DNA from: G965222505 sp965222505 | Lineage (GTDB): Bacteria; Bacteroidota; Rhodothermia; Rhodothermales; DATKEJ01 | DNA length: 64,000 nucleotides | Assembly: GCA_965222505.1 (NCBI GenBank) | Contig: OZ244956.1 | Location: 3,658,001 to 3,722,000 of the forward strand | Direction of reading: 5' to 3' | Shown here: positions 53,126-60,375 of the stretch, one piece after another | How the letters are laid out: each line of letters starts with the position of its first letter | Position numbering within the stretch: the stretch's first letter is position 1 | The notes under the pieces: model-generated | Told to the model about the DNA's origin: nothing | The model's input: only the letters and a program-made list of their open reading frames with translations | The model's database searches: none | Made by a program: the position numbers and the translations under genes

Positions 53126-53704
53126 CTACAGATTTAACTCCTGAGACACTTCCTTTCGAAGCCAGGCGCGGGCAGACACCCAGGCGCGTTGAACGGTTTT
53201 CACGGAGAGGTCCATGACCTGTGCAGTTTCTTCGAGGGTGAGGCCGCTGTAGAACCGATACTGAATGACCTGGCTGCCACGCGGGTTGAGGGCCGAGAGG
53301 CGGTCCAGCGCTTCGTCGAGGGCCAGTACTTCATCGGCTTCGCGTTCGGTGAGGAGGTGCCGGGCTTCATCGAGCCGCACTTTGGGCGCGTCGCCGCCGC
53401 GTTTGATGCGTTTTTTGGCGCGGGCGTAATCGACCAGGATCCGCCGCATGGTGTTGCTGGCGATGGCGAAGAACTGGTTGCGGTCCCCGGCGCGGAGTTC
53501 CTGTTGGTGCACCAACTTCAGGTATACCTCGTTGACCAGGTCGGTTGGGTTGAAGGTGTGCGTGGGCTTTTCCATGCGCTGGAGATGCCAACGCGCCATC
53601 TGCCGCAGCTCATCATAGAGCAGCGGCACCACCTGGTCCAGGGCTTCTTCATCCCCTTCGCGCAGGCGGACCAGATACTGTGTTACTTTTCCGGGTTCGG
53701 ACAT
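53126..53704 (-). CDS. ECF-type sigma factor linked to kinase-TPR genes
   Basis: The protein has 192 residues from ATG 53704 (M-S-E-P-G-K-V-T-Q-Y-L); the longer frame to 53767 runs towards the repeat. Region 2 has PLLYDELRQMARWHLQRMEK and NPTDLVNEVYLKLVHQQ; region 4 has SGLTLEETAQVMDLSVKTVQ. It is the same subgroup as the factors at 7025 and 59579. It is the first gene of a three-gene cluster, 185 bp ahead of the first kinase. A heptamer array lies 62 bp upstream, in the promoter zone. Confidence 0.92.
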   Translation of the reverse strand: MSEPGKVTQYLVRLREGDEEALDQVVPLLYDELRQMARWHLQRMEKPTHTFNPTDLVNEVYLKLVHQQELRAGDRNQFFAIASNTMRRILVDYARAKKRIKRGGDAPKVRLDEARHLLTEREADEVLALDEALDRLSALNPRGSQVIQYRFYSGLTLEETAQVMDLSVKTVQRAWVSARAWLRKEVSQELNL

Positions 53705-53765
53705 TCGTCTCCCAGGCGAACCTGTCACGTGGTGGAGAAGCCCAAAGGTACGGTTTCCGTGGATC

Positions 53766-53807
53766 AATGGTCAATGGTCAATGGCCGATTGTCAATGGTC
53801 AATGAGG
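53766..53807. repeat. Single-arm heptamer array, AATGGTC class
   Basis: Six units in phase: AATGGTC (53766 and 53773), AATGGCC, GATTGTC, AATGGTC and AATGAGG. The inverted arm present at 36517 is missing here, so it is a half locus. It is upstream of the ECF sigma gene start. Confidence 0.75.
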
Positions 53808-53938
53808 GATTCCTCCTCAAAAAACGGCGCTTCGGCCAACAATAATCCGGTAGGGATGACCAAAACAGAAGGTTTTTGTCGTCAATAGGATAATGCCAAA
53901 CGAAAAATGTCACTTTTCAATAGTTAACCATACCCCTC

Positions 53939-54145
53939 ATGGCCGAGCGCATTTACGTCGGCAACACCGTGGTTTCCGTCACCGAGGTCGGCGGCGGCAC
54001 GGCCCTGCAAGATCTCGGGGGCGGCTTCTTCGGTCTCTGGGGTGGCGACGGGGACGCCAACGGCAGGCAGCACCACGGCCTTCGATTTCCTCAACGTATG
54101 GTTGCCCGCGAATGGGCAGGCGTCGCAGGTGCCGAATTGAATTGA
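53939..54145 (+). pseudogene. Frameshifted remnant of a dockerin-like surface-protein C-terminus
   Basis: The 207-bp frame starts like the end of the 1154-residue protein (GGGFFGLWGGDGDANG). It is then knocked out of frame by a doubled GGCA at 54062-54069. Deleting one GGCA gives S-T-T-A-F-D-F-L-N-V-W-L-P-A-N-G-Q and the same S-Q-V-P-N ending at 54140. It holds one EF-hand-like unit instead of two, so it has also lost a repeat. The 3' flank, including the palindrome, matches that of the gene at 54290-57754, so it is a shortened duplicate of that gene end. Confidence 0.8.
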
Positions 54146-54150
54146 ACGTT

Positions 54151-54178
54151 GTAGGGACATGGCATACCATGTCCCTAC
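54151..54178. terminator. Stem-loop after the pseudogene, arms GTAGGGACATGG / CCATGTCCCTAC
   Basis: Twelve base pairs of stem with a CATA loop lie 5 bp after the remnant frame. The stem after the next gene (57765-57792) is the same except for a T-A to A-T pair swap at its third position, a compensatory change. No T-run follows. Confidence 0.6.
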
Positions 54179-54289
54179 GGGGCGCGCCTCAGGTTCCAGG
54201 GAGGAGGCGCACCCCGCACGTAAATGTCCATATTCAGGTCATTTTGACGTCATATAGGTGTACCTTCATGTCCTCAACCCGACGTATCC

Positions 54290-57200
54290 ATGTCTCGCGC
54301 AGCCCCTTCTGTAAATCTCATTCGAACGCTTCTGTTCACCCTGCTGCTCGGCACACCGGCTTATGCCCAACTCAACGGCACCTACACCATCGGCGGCACT
54401 ACGCCTGATTATGCCACCATCTCGGTCGCCGTGGCCGACCTCAACAGCATGGGTACCTCCGGGCCGGTGACCTTTATTATCCGGGCCGGGACTTATGACG
54501 AGCAGGTCACCATCAACAGCTTTACCCGCACCGGCAATCCTGAAGACCTCGTCACCTTCCAACGGCCCAACAATACTGTAACCGTGACGTGGCAGTACAC
54601 CGCTGCCACCGCCGCGACGAACTGGGTGGCACGGCTGGATGGCGCTTCCTACATCCGGTTTTTGGGCATCAGCTTTGAGGCCACGGCGCCCAGCCCTACG
54701 GGCCGCCTGCTCGTCTACGACAACCATGCCCATCACATCCGGGTGCGCAACTGCACCTTCACGGGGCACCTCGGCGTGACCAGCGATGCCGGCTCGCTGG
54801 TCTATCAAAACAGCCTTACCCCCGGCAACTACCCCGGCAACACCTTCAAGACCAGCACCTTTACATGGGGGTACCGGGGGATCGACTGGAGTCCGCTCGG
54901 TGGTTTAAACTCGTTCGATATGCAGGTCTTCGGCAACACCTTCGGAGGACAATATGATGCCGGTCCGTATCTCGGAGCCGTCGAAGATGCCGTGGTGGAC
55001 AGCAACTACGTCCTCAGTGCAGCCTGGTCAGATACGAACTACCTCGGCATCTATGTGGCCGGCAGTACGAGTGATACCAGTGGGCCGAACGCCAGCATTA
55101 CCCGTAACGAGATCGACATGCAGATCGGCGGGACGGGCCTCTGGCTCTTCGGAGGAGGCGATAACTATGTGGCCAACAACCTCATCGCCCAGCGCTATTC
55201 CCTCGGCGATCAGGGGGTCTACATCGCCGCCGGCAATGTCGAGTTTTACCACAATACGGTTCGCACCACCGGCGCGGATGCCGATGCCATTTTTGTGAGT
55301 TCCTCAACATCAGGCCACATCATCAAAAACAACATCTTCAGCGCAGACGGCGGAGCCATAGCCATGCACATCGGCGGTGACCGAGACAGTTACGAGGCCG
55401 ATTACAACAACTTCTACACGACCGGCGCGACGGTCGTCAGGGTAGACGGCACCGACTACGCCACGCTGGAGGAATACCGGAACGGCGAACTCGGCACGGA
55501 CGACGACCATTCCACCGGGACAGCCGTGACGTTTGTTGACATCGTTGGTGCCAACGACCTGCACCTCGCCGCGCCCTCCAACAACGATGTGGCCCTACTT
55601 ACGCCCCAGGTAGCCGGGATCACAACCGATTTCGACGACGACGTCCGCAGCATCTACAACGTCTACAAAGGAGCCGACGAGGGTATGCAAATCCTGCCGA
55701 TGGACAACGCCGATACCGCGAGCGGCTTTTACACGGTCGGCGGAACCACTCCGGATTTTCCTCACCCCAACAATGCCGTCTTCAACTTGCACCAGCGCGG
55801 CATCAAGGGGGAAGTCACCTTCCGCATCCGGGCGGGCACGTACACCGTCCACCGCAACCTCCGCTTTACCCGCTTTACCGGTCCCAATGCCCACGGCAAG
55901 GAACAGGCCAACGAACTGGTCCTCTTCCGGGCTGCCAACTTGGCCAACCGGCCAGCACTCCAGTACGGGGCAAGCGGTACGGAAGACAACTGGGTGCTGC
56001 GTCTCCAGGAGGTCGATTTCGTCTCCTTCCATAACCTGGATTTTCAGGCCACCGGCCCGGCACCCTATGGCCGCGTCATCGAACTCGAAGGGGAAGGGGT
56101 GCAAAATATCACTTTCGACGGATGTACCTTCACCGGCGTCACCGGCGAGACTGGCACATCGGCTGCACTGGTTTACGGTCGCGACTTTGAACAACACAAC
56201 CTCACATTCCAGAACAACACGCTTACCGATGGCAGTTACGGGCTGTACCTGACTGATCAGGGGGGCGTCGGTACCCGGGGTTCTGAAACCCTGGTCGAGG
56301 GGAACACCTTCAACGAGCAGGAAACGGCGGGCGTCTATATTGATCATCAGGTCATTTCGCTCAAAGATAACATCGTGAACAGCGCCCTTGCCAATACCAT
56401 TGGTTTTCAGGTGAACAGCGGAGAGGCTGGCTCGGTGTTTGACCGGGAAATCATCGTGGGTAACCAGATGAACCTGACCGGACTCAACAGCAAGGGGATC
56501 GAGTTAACGGAGAGCCACGGCTTTACCACCGGTCAGGCCCAGATGAAGAACAACTTCATCCGCACCCGCCACATCGGCGTAGAAATGAAGGGCAACAGCC
56601 GCCTCTACAAGATCTACCACAACACCATCCGTGCGCGGGACCTGACCCTCTACCTCACCGATACCGGAGCCGACATTGAGATCCTCAACAACATGCTGAT
56701 CAACACCTCCACCGGCGCGGCACTGCATGTAGAGGAAGCCGCCGATGTAGACATTACCGACTACAACGTGATCAGAAACGACGGCGGCGGCACGCTGGTC
56801 CACTGGGACGGGGCCAACCATGCCAACCTGACGGCGTATCAAAACGCCAGTGGCATGGACCTGAACTCGATCAATACCAGCGTGACGTTTGTGGACCCGG
56901 CCAATGGTGACCTGCACCTGACCGGCGCTTCCGACGGAGATAGCGATCTGGCCGGTACCCCCTTGCTGGATGTAACGGACGACATCGACGGGGACACGCG
57001 CTCCCTGGGTGCCCCGTACAAAGGAGCCGATGAAGCCGGCACGGCCCTTGGTTTCGATCTGACGCTGGACGTCCTCCTCGACGGCCCCTACGATGGAGCC
57101 AATCCTGGCACGATGCTCACCGGCCTCAATGACAATGACGTACTGCCTTTCGATCAGCCGTATAACACTGCTCCCTGGAACTATGCTGGTACCGAGAATT

Positions 57201-57754
57201 TCGATTTGTTCTTCATCACCAACAACGCCGATGTGGTGGATTGGGTGCTGCTCCAAATCCTCAGCGGGGACCCGCTGAATCCGCCGATGACGGTGGAAGG
57301 TGAAATGGCTATTCTCCTCCGTAGCGACGGTCGGATTATTCAAAACACCCTGGGTACCTCAAGTACCGACGCCATCGGCTTTGCCATTCCACCGGGCGCG
57401 TACTACGTAGCCGTAGACCATCGCAATCACCTGAGTATCATGAGTGCCACACCGGTCGATTTTACGAGCGGGTCAGCGACGTATGATTTCACGGATGCCC
57501 TCGCCAAGGCCTATACCGGTGGCGGCACCGCCATGCGCGACCGCGCCGACGGCTTTTTCACGATGTGGGGCGGAGACGGCGATGTCAACGGCAGCACCAC
57601 GGCCTTCGATTTTCTGAACGTCTGGCTCCCCATCAACGGGGGACCCCTGGGCTACGAGGCCGGGGATTTTGACATGAATGGTTCCGCTACGGCCTTTGAT
57701 TTTCTCAACGTGTGGTTGCCCGCGAATGGGCAGGCGTCGCAGGTGCCGAATTGA
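54290..57754 (+). CDS. Large secreted beta-helix protein with duplicated halves and EF-hand (dockerin-like) C-terminus
   Basis: The 1154-residue protein has a signal peptide (1-26, with L-L-F-T-L-L-L-G-T-P-A-Y-A). Two homologous right-handed beta-helix halves follow: one opens GTYTIGGTTPDYATISVAVA (about 29) and the other GFYTVGGTTPDFPHPNNAVF (about 480). Each has many N-N-x-F or N-T-x-x turns and ends in Y-K-G-A-D-E. A beta-sandwich module follows (about 920-1085: LPFDQPYNTAPWNYAG, VDWVLLQILSGDPL, YYVAVDHRNHLSIMS). The C-terminus has two 30-residue units with calcium-loop spacing (D1096 and D1126 start the loops) and ends S-Q-V-P-N. It is probably a surface or secreted carbohydrate-binding or adhesive protein. 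Confidence 0.88.
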   Translation: MSRAAPSVNLIRTLLFTLLLGTPAYAQLNGTYTIGGTTPDYATISVAVADLNSMGTSGPVTFIIRAGTYDEQVTINSFTRTGNPEDLVTFQRPNNTVTVTWQYTAATAATNWVARLDGASYIRFLGISFEATAPSPTGRLLVYDNHAHHIRVRNCTFTGHLGVTSDAGSLVYQNSLTPGNYPGNTFKTSTFTWGYRGIDWSPLGGLNSFDMQVFGNTFGGQYDAGPYLGAVEDAVVDSNYVLSAAWSDTNYLGIYVAGSTSDTSGPNASITRNEIDMQIGGTGLWLFGGGDNYVANNLIAQRYSLGDQGVYIAAGNVEFYHNTVRTTGADADAIFVSSSTSGHIIKNNIFSADGGAIAMHIGGDRDSYEADYNNFYTTGATVVRVDGTDYATLEEYRNGELGTDDDHSTGTAVTFVDIVGANDLHLAAPSNNDVALLTPQVAGITTDFDDDVRSIYNVYKGADEGMQILPMDNADTASGFYTVGGTTPDFPHPNNAVFNLHQRGIKGEVTFRIRAGTYTVHRNLRFTRFTGPNAHGKEQANELVLFRAANLANRPALQYGASGTEDNWVLRLQEVDFVSFHNLDFQATGPAPYGRVIELEGEGVQNITFDGCTFTGVTGETGTSAALVYGRDFEQHNLTFQNNTLTDGSYGLYLTDQGGVGTRGSETLVEGNTFNEQETAGVYIDHQVISLKDNIVNSALANTIGFQVNSGEAGSVFDREIIVGNQMNLTGLNSKGIELTESHGFTTGQAQMKNNFIRTRHIGVEMKGNSRLYKIYHNTIRARDLTLYLTDTGADIEILNNMLINTSTGAALHVEEAADVDITDYNVIRNDGGGTLVHWDGANHANLTAYQNASGMDLNSINTSVTFVDPANGDLHLTGASDGDSDLAGTPLLDVTDDIDGDTRSLGAPYKGADEAGTALGFDLTLDVLLDGPYDGANPGTMLTGLNDNDVLPFDQPYNTAPWNYAGTENFDLFFITNNADVVDWVLLQILSGDPLNPPMTVEGEMAILLRSDGRIIQNTLGTSSTDAIGFAIPPGAYYVAVDHRNHLSIMSATPVDFTSGSATYDFTDALAKAYTGGGTAMRDRADGFFTMWGGDGDVNGSTTAFDFLNVWLPINGGPLGYEAGDFDMNGSATAFDFLNVWLPANGQASQVPN

Positions 57755-57764
57755 ATTGGACGTT

Positions 57765-57792
57765 GTTGGGACATGGCATGCCATGTCCCAAC
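57765..57792. terminator. Stem-loop after the beta-helix gene, arms GTTGGGACATGG / CCATGTCCCAAC
   Basis: A 12-bp stem with a CATG centre (perfect 28-bp palindrome) starts 10 bp after the stop at 57754. It matches the one at 54151 with a compensated pair. The position and covariation support a real RNA or DNA hairpin, but without a T-run. Confidence 0.65.
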
Positions 57793-58056
57793 GGGGCACG
57801 GATTTTGCGGCACGTTTGGAACCCGGCCACAAAATCAAAATTCCATTTTCGCACCCCGCACCCCGCACCCCGCACCCCGCACCCCGCACCCCGCACCCCG
57901 CACGTCTCCGAGCTCAGCATTCGGGAATCGAGCAGTCATAACGAGAAAAAGGTATTGATTAAGAGGGTATAAATACTGTATCCTTAAGAAGTAAGCGCTT
58001 AAGCCTATCCTGTCGCTTACCCTTTCACCTGTAGTCTGTCATACAAGTGCTGCGTC
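57793..58056. repeat. Gap with GCACCCC heptamer array at 57851-57904
   Basis: GCACCCC is repeated seven times plus four bases from 57851, a perfect 7-bp tandem. It has no inverted arm. The rest of the gap, from the stem-loop at 57765 to the LCAT-like gene at 58057, is AT-richer near 57940-57990 and should hold the promoter. A GTAAGCG/CGCTTAC pair near 57992-58019 could form a weak stem. Confidence 0.75.
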
Positions 58057-59508
58057 ATGTCACGTAAACCGATCATCTTTATACCCGGCTTTCCCGGTTG
58101 TATACTGGAAGAAAACGGCCAACAGATCTTTCCGCCCAACATTGTGGGTTTGCTCAGACGTGCCTTGCTGGGCGATACCTCCAGGCTCCCGGCTGAATTA
58201 CAGGGCCTCAAGGGGCCGGAAGATTTATCGGTTGATGATGGGGTTACGGCCACTGATGTCATTCGGTCCGTGGGAGACATCATCGGGATTGACTACGGCA
58301 AGCAGGCCGAGACGCTCTATGAGAACCTGGAAAAACTGGGGTATGCCCTGGGGCAAGACCTGGAGCCAGTAGCTTGGGACTGGCGGCGGCCCGTAGACGA
58401 TCCGCAGACCCAGCAAGCCGTGGCCGATACCATCGAACGCCTCTCAAACCGTGCCGGGCGGGACGACATTGTGGTGCTGGTACATTCCACGGGTGGCCTG
58501 GTGATCCGGAGCTTTCTGGAAAACGGTAATGCAGCTCATCTAGGGGCCAAACAGAAAATTGCCCATTTGCTTTCTATGGGAATTCCCTGGGCGGGGACCT
58601 TGAAATCCCTGGAATTTGCCCTGGGGCGCAAGGCCTTCGCGGGCGGGTTGATCAGTACCAAACAGGCCGTTGAGATTATCGGACACTCCTGGGCGGCCTT
58701 CGATCTCATGCCTGCGGACCCGGCGCTTTCCCCGATGACGGATGACCTCGGGCCATTAAGTCTGTTTATCGACGAAAACGGGCAACAGAACACCCCGTTG
58801 GTGGATCAGCGGTGGATCCCGGCCAGGGCCGACTTTATGGTGCGGCGGGCCAATAGTGCCCACCAGCGTTTGGGAAGCCGGACGCGGGCCTTCGCCTTGC
58901 CGAACGGGATTGCGTTTCCCGTAACGAACGTGGTAGGATGGGGCGGACAAACCCTGACCATGTGCAGCGTTTCGATTGAGGATGGTGCCCCCAAACTCCG
59001 TTTCACCGGGAGCCGGGACGGAGATGAAACCATCCCACGCCGGTCAGCGGCCTGGCTTCAGGGGCCAGCGGTGACGACGTACCACCTCCCTACTGGTATC
59101 TATCCAGAAAAACTTAAGGCGGTGGGGCATGGGCAACTCTGGGATACGGCTTCGGCCCACGCCATCATCAAATCCGTAGTCACCGATGCGCCGGACAAGC
59201 CCTACGTCTATGCGGCATATGACAGCAAGGAGTATCTAAACAAACACCGGGACTCTCGGCTTACGATACGGATCATGGGGCTGGATACTGCCGGTGCACC
59301 ATTGAAGGGGGCCGAGGTTTCCTTTGGAAGTGTGAGTCGGCAACGGCCCGTCAAGGTAGCGTTGGATGCCTTGGGCCGGGGTACCCTGCGGTACGAGATG
59401 GCGTTGGGTGTACGAGACGGTAGCTTTTACCCATGTGAAGTCATCATCAAGTGGAAAGAAAACGGAAGAAATAAGAAGCGGAAAATCGATTTGGGGTTTG
59501 TGACCTGA
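58057..59508 (+). CDS. LCAT-like alpha/beta hydrolase
   Basis: The 483-residue protein opens with KPIIFIPGFPGCILEENGQQ, the lid/oxyanion start of lecithin:cholesterol acyltransferase relatives. Next come VAWDWRRPVDDP (W-D-W-R), nucleophile Ser144 in VLVHSTGGLVIRSF, the Asp region SRDGDETIPRRS (D323) and the His in VGHGQLWD (H358). The C-terminal 90 residues form a small beta domain. There is no signal peptide, so it is probably cytoplasmic. It may be a lipase or acyltransferase; the substrate is unknown. It is 71 bp upstream of the ECF sigma gene on the same strand. Confidence 0.85.
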   Translation: MSRKPIIFIPGFPGCILEENGQQIFPPNIVGLLRRALLGDTSRLPAELQGLKGPEDLSVDDGVTATDVIRSVGDIIGIDYGKQAETLYENLEKLGYALGQDLEPVAWDWRRPVDDPQTQQAVADTIERLSNRAGRDDIVVLVHSTGGLVIRSFLENGNAAHLGAKQKIAHLLSMGIPWAGTLKSLEFALGRKAFAGGLISTKQAVEIIGHSWAAFDLMPADPALSPMTDDLGPLSLFIDENGQQNTPLVDQRWIPARADFMVRRANSAHQRLGSRTRAFALPNGIAFPVTNVVGWGGQTLTMCSVSIEDGAPKLRFTGSRDGDETIPRRSAAWLQGPAVTTYHLPTGIYPEKLKAVGHGQLWDTASAHAIIKSVVTDAPDKPYVYAAYDSKEYLNKHRDSRLTIRIMGLDTAGAPLKGAEVSFGSVSRQRPVKVALDALGRGTLRYEMALGVRDGSFYPCEVIIKWKENGRNKKRKIDLGFVT

Positions 59509-59578
59509 CGCTTCCGTTTGACAAAGGGCCTGTGCACCCCCTATTATTCCAGCGAAGCGATTAGAGGAAGCCAGCCCG

Positions 59579-60163
59579 ATGGGAGACTCCCGATCCACAC
59601 CATTTTCCGGGGAAGACATCACGGCCCTGCTGCGTGAGCTACAGGCCGGGGACGGGCGTGCCCTGGACCGGCTGACGCCGCTGCTCTACGATGAGCTTCG
59701 CCGGATTGCCCGTCACAAACTCCGCTTCGAACGCGCCAACCACACCCTGAACACCACCGCCCTGGTCCACGAGGCGTATCTGCAATTGGTCAAACAGGAG
59801 GACACCACCTGGCAGAGCCGGGTGCACTTTATGGCTGTTGCTTCGAAGGTCATGCGCCGAATCCTGTTGACCTATGCCGAGCGTCGCCGGGCGCAGAAAC
59901 GGGGTGGCGGTCGCCAGAAAGTCCCCCTGGAAGACATTCATGCCGTCATCACCGATGAACGGGCCGATGAACTCATCGCCTTGGACGAAGCCCTGGACCG
60001 CCTGGCCGCCTTCGACGAAAAGGGTGCCCAGATGGTGCAATACCGCTTTTTCGGCGGCCTCACCCAGAAAGAAATCGGCGAGGTCATGGGCATGTCCGAA
60101 CGCACGGTGCGCCGCCACTGGGTCGTCGCCAAGTCCTGGATCCACCGGGAAGTGCAACGTTAG
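59579..60163 (+). CDS. ECF-type sigma factor
   Basis: The 194-residue protein has region 2 with PLLYDELRRIARHKLRFERA and NTTALVHEAYLQLVKQEDTT, a basic ERRRAQKRGGGRQK linker, and region 4 with GGLTQKEIGEVMGMSERTVR. It belongs to the same subgroup as the factors at 7025 and 53126; GGLT(F/Q)xEIGEVM(N/G) is shared with the first. AGAGGAAG 10 bp upstream of the ATG is a plausible ribosome-binding site. The next gene on the strand encodes a secreted beta-helix protein, so that gene is a candidate target. Confidence 0.92.
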   Translation: MGDSRSTPFSGEDITALLRELQAGDGRALDRLTPLLYDELRRIARHKLRFERANHTLNTTALVHEAYLQLVKQEDTTWQSRVHFMAVASKVMRRILLTYAERRRAQKRGGGRQKVPLEDIHAVITDERADELIALDEALDRLAAFDEKGAQMVQYRFFGGLTQKEIGEVMGMSERTVRRHWVVAKSWIHREVQR

Positions 60164-60168
60164 GGGAG

Positions 60169-60358
60169 TTCTACGTTCTGGGTTCTACGTTTGTGTCAAT
60201 CTCACCGCCTGTGCTGAATCCAATAGGGTCCAAACACCTCCCCAGACGTTCAGCCAGACATAGAGGAATGAGAAACGTAGAACATAGAACGTCGCACGTA
60301 GAACGTCCTGCCCCGTGTCCGCTTTTTCTCTGTTTTCCAGAATACATAGATGACCCGT
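60169..60358. repeat. Heptamer locus TTCTACG class plus shared leader segment
   Basis: The first arm is TTCTACG (60169), TTCTGGG and TTCTACG. The inverted arm at 60275-60309 has ACGTAGA, ACATAGA, ACGTCGC, ACGTAGA and ACGTCCT. The following 55 bp (about 60302-60355) recur almost unchanged at 62503-62557. The locus fills the gap between the ECF sigma gene and the beta-helix gene. Confidence 0.8.
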
Positions 60359-60375
60359 TTCATCAAACCGATCCA

